A stretch of 64,000 nt of DNA from Cladorhizidae sp. MBARI D1340-BT2 (Eukaryota > Porifera > Demospongiae > Poecilosclerida > Cladorhizidae), in contig JAQNBH010000009.1 of the NCBI GenBank assembly GCA_028752905.1, forward strand, positions 30,671,442 to 30,735,441, in the 5' to 3' direction. The first letter of the stretch is position 1. Each line of letters opens with the position of its first letter. The notes beneath the pieces were generated by a model that saw nothing but the letters and a program-made list of their open reading frames with translations, made no database searches and was not told the origin of the DNA. The translations under genes and the position numbers were made by a program. Below are positions 11,011-22,935 of this stretch, one piece after another.

Positions 11011-12000
11011 TCATGTCATCCAATTCGGCTTTTGTGCAGGTGCACTCCCCATCAGCAATGAGAGTGCTCCTAAGATCATGTTAGTTACAAAGTATTGGTG
11101 GTTATCATAAGGCATAACTGTTTTTAAATACTCCATTTGTGTCTTCATGTCTTCCACACACATGATATGAATGATCTTCTTCTTATCTTTACTGCACATC
11201 TCATGCGGGACCACACATAACTTCCACTCCTCCTTGTACACAAAGTTAGCCTCACTTACTTTAACCACACTTTTCTTGGTTATCTTCAGAGCATTTTCAG
11301 CTTCTTCTGCATGTCTCTGCATCTCCATCCTCTTTGAATTGTTCATTATTCATTATTAAGTCTAATGCTAGTGACCACTGCACAGCCATAAATCCTGCTC
11401 TGTTTATTTTCTGTGGCACTCTCTGCCTCTGTGTTAACTTCTTTCACATGTACGTTCATAGTAGTGACAACTCCAAATGTTTGCACGGTAGTTAATCTGC
11501 TTCATTCTGTAGTTGAGCCTTTTCTTCCTCCAAGGCAAAGATGCATTCTACTTTGTCCAACGCCATATTTTCATTGATTTTCTCATTGATATCTCCTTCA
11601 GCCTTCTTCTGCTTCATCACCTAAGATTGATATATTCTTTGTTCCTTTTCCAAGTGAAGTTTGAGATATGTCAGCTCAGCTGTGATGCAGTTCACTTGCA
11701 GCTGTGTGTATGATTCTGCAATTTGTTCTGCAGTTTGTGCTAACTTCCAGTTCTTCAATCTTCAAGAAGGATTCTCTTTCGAGTTTGGTCTTCCACAAGG
11801 CAGTTTCACTATTAGCTGCAGTCAACCTTTCAGAGAGAAAGCTGTTAGTTTCGCTCTCCACATCCAGTTAAACCTTGAATGTAGCTATGTTTGCTTCAGC
11901 ACATTTCAACTTGGATACTGCATCTTTTCCGAGTTTTTCAAGCTTAGCATTTCTTTCCTGCAATGCAGCAATCACATTCTCAAGCCCACATACAGTATTC
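11011..12000 (-). pseudogene. Coiled-coil-like coding remnant
   Basis: The minus strand holds a series of short open segments in shifting frames. They include 11676-11861 (ESETNSFLSERLTAANSETA), a following KLHLEKEQRIYQS and ALDKVECIFALEEEKAQLQ piece, and 11011-11346 (MQRHAEEAENALKITKKS). The Glu/Lys/Leu-rich heptad-like character is that of a long coiled coil. It could be a decayed cytoskeletal-type gene or the N-terminal part of the Gag that follows on the same strand. I cannot decide. Several frameshifts and stops make it a pseudogene, unless the breaks are introns, for which I saw no convincing splice sites. Confidence 0.45.
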
Positions 12001-12089
12001 TCCTGTTACCTTGGGAGAAATCCATGATGGACCAAGTCATATGTTTCATAGACACTTCAATAAAGAATGACAACTCCGAATAAAATTAC

Positions 12090-13180
12090 AAAAATAAGCT
12101 AAACTTCAGTATCCATTATCAATATCAGCTTGGGTTTGTAAATGGTCAAAGTTGTGCTCTTGATGGTATCTGAATTTGTTGGACGTTATTCTCTCATGTC
12201 GGGGCCAACTTGGGCATAGGTGGTGGCTGACCATTTTTTCACATCCACATGGTTGTCCATAGCTAGACACTGGAAGGTGGATTCAGAAAAACTTAAGTTG
12301 TAGCTGACACCAGATAAATCAAGGATGGTTGATTGCCAGTTGGAATTGGGATGCCCTTACTCAGGATCGCCAGCATAGCCAAGTTCAAGTCTTTTGGAAG
12401 GATCCATCCACGGTATATCCCTTTGAAATAGGCTACTCATTAGTAGAAATGCTGTAAACAGCAAGGTTAGTGTTGTAATAGACATTTATCAGATCAATGA
12501 ACAGTCGGGTTTTACTTTTTCAGAACTTTAGAAAAAGTGACGCATACGCTACCTACATGGCATGCGCAGAGTCTGACCATCGCCTCAGGCGCAGAGTGGA
12601 CACGCGATCAAAATCTTAATTATGTAGATAATAAACACAGAGTGTTTTCAGATTTTTTCCTTTGTTCCTATGTTTAAACAATTAGGGCATAGGTATGCAT
12701 TGGGAAACTGTGGTCACTCGTTTGGAGTGGTAGGACAATCGTTAGCGGCTTGTCGGTCTGGGGTGAATATTTATTGGGTCACATCGGTGGTGGGTAAAAT
12801 GTAGCTCGATACCCCAAGGCAAACTAGAGGACATTTGTCAGTCTAATACTTTCTAATGTCCAGAAGCAGTTTTAAATCCTTGGGTTGTTTGCCGTAGAGC
12901 TATGTACAGAAATTGCTCGTTTGCGATCAAATGGTGCTTCTAAGCTTTAGCTACGTACCTTTGTAGCTTATCAATTAGATAGCCAGAGAACAGCTTCCAG
13001 TTGACAACTTCTGTCTGTTTAGTGTTTAGAGAGCTTTAAGCTAACAAATGCCCAAACTACGAAGTTCATGTGTGAATTCCAAGTTACTTTGCCTTTCTCT
13101 TACAAATATCGTCATAAGCAAATATCGTCATAAGCTAGCTAAATAGCTCTAAAACAACTCCAGTTGTAGAACTGAGGTAA
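12090..13180. other. No recognisable gene
   Basis: Neither strand gives a family I recognise. A minus-strand segment near 12180-12420 is open in pieces but fragmentary. A (AAAT)n-like run occurs near 13231-13249. Confidence 0.5.
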
Positions 13181-16100
13181 TTAACCCACTCACTGTCACA
13201 AGCATATATATACGCAAAAAGTTGATTATCAAATAAATAAATAAATAATAAATCGTTCACAGCTCTACGATCGTACCGAATATAAAGGCAATAGACGTTC
13301 GTTAACTAGGGTAGAAATATTAAAAAAAGGCGGACCCTTCAGAATTTCAAATCGTGTTGAAGAAGGCCGTTCGACTGTCCTCAGGTTCCGCGCGATGATT
13401 TTGGATTTTCTGAGTATGAAAGCAGTGATGAAGAAGGCGATGGCATCTCATCCTACCTTGGCTAGAGCCGTGTTGACCCTGAAGCTCTGCTATCGCTTGG
13501 CAGAATAGTCGCTGATGACCTACCACCTTCAAGGAAGCGTAGCGCTTTCACTCGAGGTGCCGATCTAGATGGAGATGAGAATACCAGCGATGAAGAAGGT
13601 ATTTACAGTCAGTTTAGCTTCAGTTTAGCTATAGCTGTTTGCAACGCAGGGCATGGAACTGCAATGCTCTTTTAGTTTCCTTGTTACTTGTAGTCCGCAG
13701 TAAAATTATTTGATGCCAATTTCTTTTATCCCCTTCAGGTTTGATGCATGAAGCGATGGATTGGGCAGCTAACAGAGCTTCATCAACCCTATGGCCCAAT
13801 CTATTGTTGCTAGCCCTCCTATTGCTGTGATGGCTGCTTCATCACCTTCTCCATTGTTCCTACCAGTATCTACAACTGTAGGTTATGTAACCTCTGCATC
13901 AGGTTCTATGACTTATGTGATGTCTGTAGTCACTCCTATACTATTTCCATCATCATCATTGTCTGTTCCATCGTCATGCCCTCCTTTAATTTTACCCTCG
14001 CACTCTCGTTCACGACCAGTTGTTCAGCTTAGTCATAGCACTAGGAGTATTCGTCATGCTCGAGTTTGTCAGAGTAGTGGTAGTGAAATAGCTTATAGTA
14101 CTTCAAGTTCTGCTCTGCCTTTAGCTAGTCCTCTCTTTCTTTCTGGGACTTCAACTACCAGAATTTCTTTAGCTCTGTCTCTTGCTTCTTCTACTATTTC
14201 CTCAGCTAGTACCTTTGATAGTCCCTCCTCTAATTCTCCAGCAGCCCAACCTGCTGGAGCACCTCCACCTGGTAGCTCAGTAACCGACAAGTTGGCTGTG
14301 GTAGTTGGAAGTTGGAGGAAGGAGTAGTCATCATCTACCCACTTCTCTTATTCAGTAGCCTGGACCTACTTCTCCAGATGTAACCTCCTCCTCTTCAGCG
14401 TGTGATATATTTTTTAAGTTTTTTACTGAGGAAGTGTGGACCCTGCTTGTAACAGAGACTAATCGCTATGCAAAGAGGACACATAGTCACACACCATGTC
14501 CCCGCGACTGGGTACCTGTTACTGTTCCAGAAAGCTTTTCTTGGGCTCCTTATTTACATGGGGATTTTGAAGTTGCCTCGATTGAACTTGTATTGGTCCA
14601 CACTAGATCACCATATTTCAACTCCTGGAATTCCAGGGATTATGCCAATAGTGAGGTTTCAGCAGATTTTTCGGGTTTTTTTAATCCAACTAGTTTGCTT
14701 GTGACCACATTACCTAGCCAGCCTGGGCACGATTGCCTTAGTAAGGTGCGACCACTTTTGGACTTGATTGTTCCGAAGTTTGCTGAGGATTATAACCTTC
14801 ACCAGCAAATTTAAATTGATGAAGTCATGATCAAATGTAAGGGACGCTTGGGGTTCAAACAGTACAGCCTACCAAATGGGGCATCAAGGTATTTCTACTG
14901 GCCGATTCCACTAATGGCTATATCCACAAGCTTCAGGTTTACACTGGTAAGGCACTAGGTAGTAATACAGATGTCGGGCTGTGCACAAGGGTTGTTCTGG
15001 AGCTCATGGAAGGTTTGGAAGGTAGTGGACATGAGCTCTACACAGACAACTTCTATACCAGACCCATCCTCTACCTTACTCTGTACAACAGAGGAATCAA
15101 TGCCTGCGGGACTGTGTGAAGCAATTGCAGATCCTATCCAAAGGATTTTATTTTGAAGGCAACCAAAGGTAGCCATGGGCATTATGACTTCAGGTCCAAT
15201 GGCGGTGTAGTTTGGGTGGACAATAATTTGTTGTCCACTTTCCATGCTGCTGAGCCTGCCACCAAAGTGAAGAGGCGTCGCCGTGATGGATCTCAGGTGG
15301 ATGTGTCTTGCCCACCCCTACTTGTGGACTACCAGAAGTATATGAGAGGTGTGGATATTGGGAACCAGATATAATATAGGGAGGCGGAGTAAGAAGTGGT
15401 GGAAGAGGGTGTTTGCATATATGGTTGAGGCATGCATTCTGAACAGCTATGTTCTAGACTCTCATGTCCGCAGAGCAGATCACCTTGCCAGGGGTTCAGG
15501 AAGAGAGATTTTTTGACTTTCAGGTTGGAGCTAGCTAAAGAACTAGTTGGATGTTTCTGCTCACGTCAGCATGCTGGCCGCCCTCGCTCAGTTCATATCG
15601 AGTGCCTAGAGCGGCTGAACACCACGCTTGGGCATTGGTCAGCACTAACTGACAAACAGCAGAGGTGTGTTGTCTGTGTAGCAGTTGGAAACATGTCTGG
15701 AATCTCAAATCGCCATGAGACCAAGTATATTTACCGTCACTGCAAAGTACCACTGTGTGTCACAAAGAGGGACTGTTTTTTCAAGTACCACACCACGGTA
15801 GACTTCACCAAGTAGTTTCCTAGTTTTTGCTTCACTTTTTTTAATTTTACTTTCTATGGTATTTCGATTTTATTCTCTGTTCTATGTGTGTTTGTGTGTG
15901 CTAGATGGCTGTTGTTTTGTATATGCATTTTTTTGGTTGCTATTGTTGTCCTGTTATGGGAAGATGTAATAAATAATTGTTCATATATAATACCAACATG
16001 ATAACAATATCTTCATCAGAAATTAAATATAAAAAAATCAAACATATATGTTATGCAAGTTTTGGGAATACGTTTTGGGAATACAATAAGTGTGTGCATA

Positions 16101-16347
16101 TATATATATATATATATAATTATATATATATAATCACATGTTGCATTGTCTAGAAGTAAGAAGGCTGTAATTACAAAATGATATTCATCATTTGTGGTCG
16201 GTTGCTTAGCAACCTAAAGTTGACCACGATGTTCGTCGCACCAATGCTATCCCATCAACCATGGTTACTCCTGATTTAATATTGATTTTTATTTTTCCCG
16301 AGTCCAATAAAAAAAATGCTGCGTAAATCCGACAGTGAATGGGTTAA
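13181..16347 (+). mobile_element. Complete piggyBac element with TTAA sites and TIRs
   Basis: The element starts at TTAA (13181-13184) followed by CCCACTCACTGTC. It ends with GACAGTGAATGGG followed by TTAA (16344-16347). The two ends are inverted repeats matching at 12 of 13 positions, and both abut the TTAA that piggyBac elements duplicate. The transposase remnant between them is in the same orientation. The total is about 3.16 kb. Both ends are intact but the transposase is broken, so this copy could move only with help from another source. Confidence 0.92.
13350..15815 (+). pseudogene. piggyBac transposase, frameshifted, with an intron
   Basis: An acidic N-terminus (SEYESSDEEGDG, then DGDENTSDEEG) is followed by a credible intron at 13599-13738, with GT donor, pyrimidine tract and CAG acceptor. 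A Ser/Pro-rich linker (open 13791-14327) comes next, then the catalytic core. All three expected Asp are readable in different frames: IDEVMIKCKGR near 14815, ELYTDNFYT near 15037, and YMRGVDIGNQ near 15340-15368. A KKWWKRVFAYMVEA stretch comes next. The C-terminal Cys-rich domain is readable within 15432-15815, ending CVVCVAVGN, YRHCKVPLC, CFFKYHTTVD. At least four frame changes are needed (near 13780, 14330, 14820 and within 14880-15150). The linker alone looks like a separate gene, but it sits inside the element and is colinear with the family. Confidence 0.9.
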
Positions 16348-16492
16348 TGGATTAAGCTAAATCATAGAAGTTTGGATGATTCAGCTACATCATATTGCAG
16401 AGAATATCTGCTAACCTAAGCATTTCTACACCCTAAAATAATGTCTAAGTTTTAAACACTATATAAGTTTGCTATATAAAAGTTAGAAATTA
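16348..16492. other. Flank between piggyBac and split LTR
   Basis: This is short AT-rich sequence with no feature seen. It ends at the first 18-bp repeat, the proposed left breakpoint of an inversion. Confidence 0.4.
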
Positions 16493-16717
16493 ACATGGTG
16501 GTTTCTTTGTCCATGGTGGTTTCTTTGTCCATGGTGGTTTCTTTGTCCATGGTGGTTTCTTTGTCGATGGTGGTTTCTTTGTCCATGGTGGTTTCTTTGT
16601 CCATGGTGGTTTCTTTGTCCATGGTGGTTCCTTTGTTCATGGTGGTTCCTTTGTTCATGGTGGTTCCTTTGTTCATGGTGGTTCCTTTGTCAACTGTCAG
16701 GGAAGGTTTCCCTGACA
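16493..16717 (-). repeat. LTR 5' part with 18-bp tandem repeats, inverted
   Basis: Read on the minus strand from 16717, it starts TGTCAGGGAAACCTTCCCTGACA, a start with a built-in hairpin like the LTRs at 21856 and 56385. About eleven copies of an 18-bp unit (plus strand ATGGTGGTTTCTTTGTCC and a T-to-C variant) follow down to 16493. The unit length is a multiple of three, so both strands stay open, as MVVSLS and MDKETT repeats. These are not genes. TGCGC at 16718-16722 (minus strand) is the proposed target duplication. Confidence 0.8.
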
Positions 16718-16722
16718 GCGCA

Positions 16723-17395
16723 CCAAGACTGGAATGTACTCAGTAAGAAATGCTCTACTTTCAATGTGCCAGTAAATTATCCTCCAAAGACCCCATGCAA
16801 AAAAAGGTAAAGGTTTGAGTACATTCATGGTATCATTATTAACTGTTTGTAAGTACCAACTGTATGACACAGATTTTTTGGCTGCCCACTTAGACATGCT
16901 ACCAATTCATATCTCAGGCAATGACTTCCAGAGCTATGTGAGAGGACATTTTTGTAGAGCAACAGATATTAAGCAGACACTTCAATGAATATTCATCTAC
17001 CAGTAGCAATCCATTGATCTTTCAAAGAACAAACTAGCTCTCCTTAACATTTTTTAGCATCGCCTTTGTTCTGCCTCTCCTCCACACTCTCTTTCAACTC
17101 CTCTTACTCCAATTTGATTTGTTCCTAATTTCACAGGATATTCTTGTATATCAAGACATGAATATATTAATTAATGATGATCTGGCTTTTACAGAGTTTC
17201 CTTGTCCGGAGTCTATCTACCTGTATTTCGAGACAAAATGAAAATTAAACAGTTCATCACGTCATCTATTCTCTCAACTAACTTTCAGTTGACATATATA
17301 CCCTTCGCACTAATTCTAAATTTTGCTGATAGAAGAATGGGTGTGACCTTAATATGTACCAAGTTGCCTATACACACGAGCATTTTACTCGAGCA
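16723..17395 (+). repeat. Dispersed repeat R1, distal part, inverted with LTR half
   Basis: It matches 46337-47263 in the same direction with indels; for example CACCAAGACTGGAATGTACT occurs at both starts. In the 46-kb copy this sequence is directly joined to the proximal part of R1. Here the two parts are separated by the LTR halves. No coding sequence was recognised. Confidence 0.85.
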
Positions 17396-17504
17396 CAGAC
17401 AACATTTTCTTGTTTACTGACAATATCTTCAAAATACTTCAATGGGTAGGGTAAGCAACTAAAGCCTAGAAGCTCTGTTATCTGTTAGTTACTGCATAGC
17501 TAGT

Positions 17505-17916
17505 AGACAAAGAAACCACCATGGACAAAGAAACCACCATGGACAAAGAAACCACCAGAGACTGGTGACCTCAAACTGAGTGCTATAAAAGAACATTGTA
17601 ATTTAAATAAAGAGAGAGAAAAACACTAAGAGAAGAACTGGAACTGAACTTGTGTAAGGAGGGATAGACTGTAAAGCTAGGCTTGTATGGTTATCTCTGT
17701 GTACGATTGCTGATTGAGTATATCACTTATCTTATTAATATATACCATTCTATTAATAAGAGGGATACAGCGACTACTGGAGTTGGCTGATTTCGGGTTG
17801 GATCGAGGATCACTAGTGAGGAGAGACTGGTGACCAAGGATCTAGCCGTCGTATAAAATAGTGTCTCATGCCAATTAGTTAAAGGTTCTAATTGGATGAG
17901 AACTTATTTTATCACA
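17505..17916 (+). repeat. LTR 3' part
   Basis: It begins with nearly three copies of the 18-bp unit in the orientation opposite to 16493-16717. Next come GAGACTGGTGACCTCAAACT, a TATA-box-like CTATAAAAG near 17582-17590, and an AT-rich region. It ends CACA at 17916, followed by TGCCC (17917-17921). The order matches the solo LTR at 21856-22483, which has GAGACCAGTGTCCTCAAACT, then GTATAAAAGG, then ends CACA. With the inverted half it totals about 635 bp, against 628 bp for that LTR. Confidence 0.8.
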
Positions 17917-17921
17917 TGCCC

Positions 17922-19256
17922 TTCTAACACCACCATTATATTCACACGGCAGTTTTGAGTGGTGTTGTCACAAATCCGCTTGTAAAACAGTGCAAAAATC
18001 TTATGACCAATATAGAGTATCGCTCATGGGAGACCACCACAAATGCTGATGATATGCAAACTTTGCTAATAATTAATTATGGAAGCTTATTGCTATTATT
18101 GTTGATACTACTGCTGCTGCTACTACTGCTACTGCTATTAGATGATTTTATCTATTTTCTTTGACTTACATTAATATTATATTTAATTCTGAGATTTTTT
18201 ATTATTATTTTTTTTTTAAAGAGCTACAACTATACCTGGCAATAATTAATACTTATTCGTAGTCCTTCATCAATGAATTTATGCACATGTTGGTGGGGAT
18301 GTCTCTCCTCATGTAGTTTTTGGGGTTTTGGTAAACTAGTCCATAGTTGCTGCTATATTATAGTATTTGATGATGCTTTCAGTATAGCTAACTGACAGGT
18401 GCATGTCGTTTCAAACAACCAGCATTTCTGATGCTGAGGGCACTACCATACAGATGTCTAGTGCATAGAAAGTACTGCAAATAGAATCATGAATTACAAT
18501 GCTAGGCCGATTTCAGTGATTATATGGTGCACACAAATTCTTTAATTTTTTGGTCCTAATGAAGTATACCAGTGGGAGTGTAATGCAGCTTTCTATCAGT
18601 GCAAAAAGCAAAAAGAGGCACTTGCAGAGCAACTACTTTTCAAGATTGGAAGGTTTGTGATAGCATGTGATAGGTCCTTTAATTATATTAGCATTGCACA
18701 AAGATATTGCATCATGACCATGGACTAAACAACACCTATGAAATAATAGCACTATTATATCACATAAAGGATGCAGGAATAGAGTAGAGGTTTAATGGAT
18801 GATTATTGTTTACACATTGCTCATCTACATTGTTCCAGTAACAATTTGTGAAGTTTGCTATAAGGATGGTTCTTCGGATGACATCACTCAAAAGCAAATT
18901 GTAGATCATAATCTTCTGCTAATGCAAGTGTGAGTGTCACCCAGGCCACTAACAAACCAAATATTTAACAACTGTAAAATGGAGGAAGTCGCATAACAAT
19001 GTGTCCTCACTGTTTAAATGCTTGGTTGACTCTGGCATGGTCGAAGTGAAGTTATGTGAAATGGAACAAGGTGACTAATCTTATTTTATTGAAACATACA
19101 GTTTGTCATAGCTGCAGGGGTGTAACAAACAAGCCTACAGAGAAGGAGGCAAATCTGCATGTGGTTTGACCTTGGACGTCTGCTTTATATATAACTATTC
19201 CCACAATTCCTACCTATTAAGCTCGTCCAGTTATGCTCATAATTAGGCATTTTGTT
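17922..19256 (+). repeat. Dispersed repeat R1, copy b
   Basis: Starting TTCTAACACCACCATTATA, it matches the reverse of 45540-46331. From about 18176 on it also matches 1575-2824 directly. It contains a (CTG/CTA)n-like run at 18105-18140. An apparent ORF at 17955-18164 ends in that run and is not considered a gene. Confidence 0.85.
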
Positions 19257-19598
19257 ACCTAGCAGAGTCAAAATATGACAATTCACAAATAGTATTTTAT
19301 TACTCAGCGAAATCCATCTTTTGACCACAAAAGTTGTTTGTGTTTGAAAAAGAGAGATATGGGATTATGGTATCCTACTGGGGCTCTATACATTATGCAA
19401 GCATTTTTTGGAGCATTTTAGGTGTGCTGAAGCATTGAGAATAATGCCAGCATTATAGGCAGAATTTTTACTGATTCCAAGCATTATAGGCAGGATTTTG
19501 AATACATGATGCCAAAAAGCAGACTGGATCACAAGTTATAATTTTTATACAGTAGATATCTATGCACACAAAATGTAGTGTATATATATATATATATA

Positions 19599-19651
19599 AT
19601 CTATCACTTAGCATAGTTAGCACACAGCTATATACTTGCTAAGTGATAGAT
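19599..19651. repeat. 15-bp perfect inverted repeat in hAT leader
   Basis: ATCTATCACTTAGCA (19599-19613) and its exact reverse complement (19637-19651) are separated by 23 bases. A near-identical hairpin is present in the second hAT copy around 40139-40191. Confidence 0.85.
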
Positions 19652-20389
19652 CATAGGCGTAGCAGTATATTTTGGCAAATATATAGTGCAGGCAAATATA
19701 TAGTGCAGGGGGCCTGGCCATGCCCAATTTTGTATAACCATACCCTGTACCTTTCCCACACTTATATAGGCAATTTAATACAATAATGAACTTGAAATTT
19801 TCGCATTCAGCATCTTGATTATACATGTACTTATAAAAATGGAGCTCGTACAATGGTGAGATAGAAATGGTAAGAGATATAATAAATTTTGCTAGCTATT
19901 TTAACGCAGCACGAGCATCCTTCCAGTTAGTGTAGCCTTTGGCTAGATCTCTTCTGTTATAGCTATAGTCCACTAGGCAGCAAGTTCCTCTCATTTACCT
20001 TTGAGAAATATCAGAATCACTGGCTTCTTTGTAGTTTAAAACAGCATTTTTCTCCCTTGTTACCAAAAGAACGACTAGGAAAGTGAAAATTCATTGGCTG
20101 ATGAGTAGTTTGTTTGGTAGTTTCACTTTGTTCTTCAACGTTACACATTCACAGTAGCCGACAACTATGAGCAGGCTGACCACGAGACTAATTATAATGG
20201 TGTGACCACGTGATATGGGCGTGGTCGTCGTGGGTGGGTGTGGTTAAGTGAAAGTATTGGCAGGCAATTGCCTGAGCTGCCTGACCCAGCGTTACGCCTA
20301 TGTAGTTGCATGACTTGACCACTAACCCATATGACTAACTAGACTAGTCTGACATGTGACTCATCTAGCTCACTCCCAAGGAATGAAAA

Positions 20390-22935
20390 ATGGCTGAATG
20401 TGCAAGTGATAGTTTTTCTGAGACTGAAGAAACTCTGCCTGAGCCTGAAGCTCCTGTTACACCGAACACCAGCAGTAGTGTTACCATCGATGTTCCCAGT
20501 CTTTTTAGTAAGCTGAGAAGTCCTGCACCAACAGACCTGTCAAGAAAAGGAAATTATAAAATAACCCTCCCACTGGCTTGAAGCGGGGTAAGGGTGGTGT
20601 GGCTACTGAGCCCTCTGTTCTCCCTTCAACAAGGATCAAAGAATTTTCCAACGAATATCTCTCTGTGGTATCAAGAAAATTAATTTGTGATTGCTGTAGA
20701 GAGCTTATGTCTGTTAAAAAGAGTGTATTGCTTCAACATAATTATTAAATCAGATAAGCATACTAGTGGTCAAAAGCTAAACGCTTCGAAGAAAGTGCAA
20801 GATCAAAATGTAGCTGACATGTTAAAGAAGTATGGTTCAGACAAACACCCAGTTGGAGAAAATCCTTCAGATGAAGTCAGAGTCTTTCGAGTTAAAGATG
20901 TGAAATCATTTTTGAAAGCTGGAGTTCCTCTTGCAAGATGAGTGTTTTAGAGAAGTATTTGAAGAAATTGCCTTCAGACTCTCTCACAGTAATAATTTAT
21001 GCCATTTATTCAAGAACAAGAGTTTGCCAGCATCAAAAATAACATGAATGGAAAAGAAGTAGCTGTAATCTTTGATGGAACAACCCATGTTTGTGAAGCA
21101 ATGGTTATAGTAGTTCGTTTTGTGGATGAGAAGTGGCAACTACAGCAACATGTTGTCGGACTAATGTTGCTAGCTAATAGCCTTAAAGGCGAACAAGTGG
21201 CCAGACAGTTGATTATGTGCCTATCTAATCAACTTGGTATTGTCTCAAATCAGCTCGTAGCAGCTATGCGTGATCGTGCTTCGGTTAACAATGTAGCAAT
21301 TCAAACTCTAAAAATTGTTCCCTTGTATTCTAGATGTGGGGTGCTTCTCACATACTCTTGATCATGTTGTCCAGAGAGAATATATGTACAAACATATTTG
21401 CTGAATTTGTTAAAGGGTGGGTTGGACTTTTTACACGAAGTCCAAAGACAAAACTGGATTGAGAGAAACTACAGGTCTGCCAGCCCCTACTTATTCAAGC
21501 ACTAGATTTTGGTCGAAATGGGAGGTAATGAAGCACATGCTTGATGCTTTTGGGGAAGTTCATCCCTTCCTTGAAAATAATGGTCTCCCACCTACCAAAC
21601 AAAAGCTTTTGGATATTCTCAATGACCCTCCTAAGAATCGAAAGTTGCAAATGGAAATCACAATTGACTTTGGTGAGCCATTTGTGAAAGCAACATATCG
21701 ACTGGAAGGGGATGGGCCACTTGCTCTTAATGCATATGAAGAAATCGCTGCACTTCATGCTAATGTTTCTACTCAACATTTCCCTAATACTAATGCTGTT
21801 GCCACCAAGTTATCTTCAAATAGGCCAACTAATAAGCAGCAGCTAATTAGTTATGTGTCAGGGAAATACTCTCACCTGACAGTGGCAGAACCAGCAGGTG
21901 GTGTTGACAGCAGAACATCACTATCTGTGGGATTAACAAAGGGAAATATACATGTGAAAGAACAAGTCTCTCATGTGAACGAACAAGCCACTGATGTGAG
22001 CAAACAAGCCACAACCACACCACAGACAACAAGCAAGAACACTCACCTGACTGAGGAGCTTGTGGCATGGGGTGACCCAAGTGAAGATGATTGGTCCAAT
22101 CCAGAGGTTGGCAAGGAGACCAGTGTCCTCAAACTGAACTGATAGAAAGAGTATAAAAGGAGACTATGGATAAGATAAAAACACACGATGGCCTATGCCC
22201 AAAAGAACTGATACCTGATTATGTTGAACTTTAAGAAACTGTTGTAAGAACTTTGTAGATAGTGTTGATTGACACTGTGTATGTGTGATTTTCTATCTGT
22301 ATTAATATATAACATACTTGTTTCAAGTGGGTAGCCAGTATCTCGGGGAGAGATACTGAGTTTGGTTTGGGATAAGATTTCTAGCAGGGGGCCTAGGAAT
22401 AGGTCCCAGGCGTCGGACGAAAGTGTGGATCTAACTGAACAGTTAAAGTGTCTGTTTCAGCACAAGGACGACTTTCCGTCACATTATGCAACGGAATGTA
22501 TCAAGCCTGCTATCACTTATTTCAAGCAGAAATTTGAAGGTGATCTTAAACCAATTGTTACAGCTTTCAAATCTCTGAAATTAAACCATGCTCAACTGAT
22601 GTTGACCACTTGAAAGCCTTTACTTTCCTCAGTGATAGAATTGAAGATTTTAAAAAAGAGCTTCCTAGTTATCTGGCAAAAGTGGATGGTTTTTCTCCTG
22701 AGCTGGATAACTTGGAGTGGTGGAAGAGAAGTACACAAATGAACTCTCTCACTGGTCTGCTGCTTGCAAATTAGCATTGCTAGTGAGCCATCCTCTGCAG
22801 CAGCAGAGCCGGTTTTCTCCATTTTGTCTAATAGTTTTTCCCAATGACAAACCACTGCATTGGAAGAGACTATTGAAGCATCTGTTATGCTCCAATAATT
22901 ATAATTACATAATTACAGAAAGTGATTCGTAAACT
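20390..22935 (+). pseudogene. hAT-type transposase-like gene, interrupted
   Basis: Pieces in several frames form one protein like the multi-copy hAT-derived CGBP1-like proteins of invertebrates. The N-terminus (MAECASDSFSETEE) is at 20390. A small zinc-binding segment follows (C-D-C-C region near 20690), then QDQNVADMLKKYGSDKHP and VKSFLKAGVP. The RNase H-like core region has NGKEVAVIFDGTTHVCEA, MRDRASVNNVAIQTL, and a YSSTRFWSKWEVMKH stretch near 21500. The C-terminal dimerisation part near 22720-22900 has LEWW, ALPHWSA-like and SSAAEPVF-like stretches. Frameshifts occur near 20575, 20750, 20940, 21345 and elsewhere. A solo LTR sits inside the coding sequence at 21856-22483. The inverted paralog at 37540-39368 lacks that insertion and confirms continuity. 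Confidence 0.88.
21856..22483 (+). mobile_element. Solo LTR with 5-bp target duplication
   Basis: The 628-bp segment begins TGTCAGGGAA and ends GTCACA. It is flanked on both sides by TTATG (21851-21855 and 22484-22488). The inverted hAT paralog reads straight across the site (near 37890-37905), giving the empty allele. Inside are a start hairpin, short tandem repeats of about 27 bp near 21950-22015 (CATGTGAA/GATGTGAG variants), a TATAAAAGG near 22152, and an AT-rich region. These are LTR features. It resembles the LTR split at 16.5-17.9 kb and, more distantly, the LTRs of the element at 56-62 kb. No internal coding remains, so it arose by LTR-LTR recombination. Confidence 0.93.

Noticed and set aside
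13791..14327. Independent Ser/Pro-rich (mucin-like) host gene
   Set aside because: It lies between the acidic N-terminus and catalytic core of the piggyBac transposase and within its terminal repeats.
16097..16135. Possible origin or promoter in the (TA)n tract, also 19581-19598
   Set aside because: Simple dinucleotide microsatellites with no accompanying signal.
16452..16746. Open frames on both strands encoding MVVSLS and MDKETT repeats
   Set aside because: They are a by-product of an 18-bp tandem repeat, whose length keeps every frame open; the array is part of an LTR.
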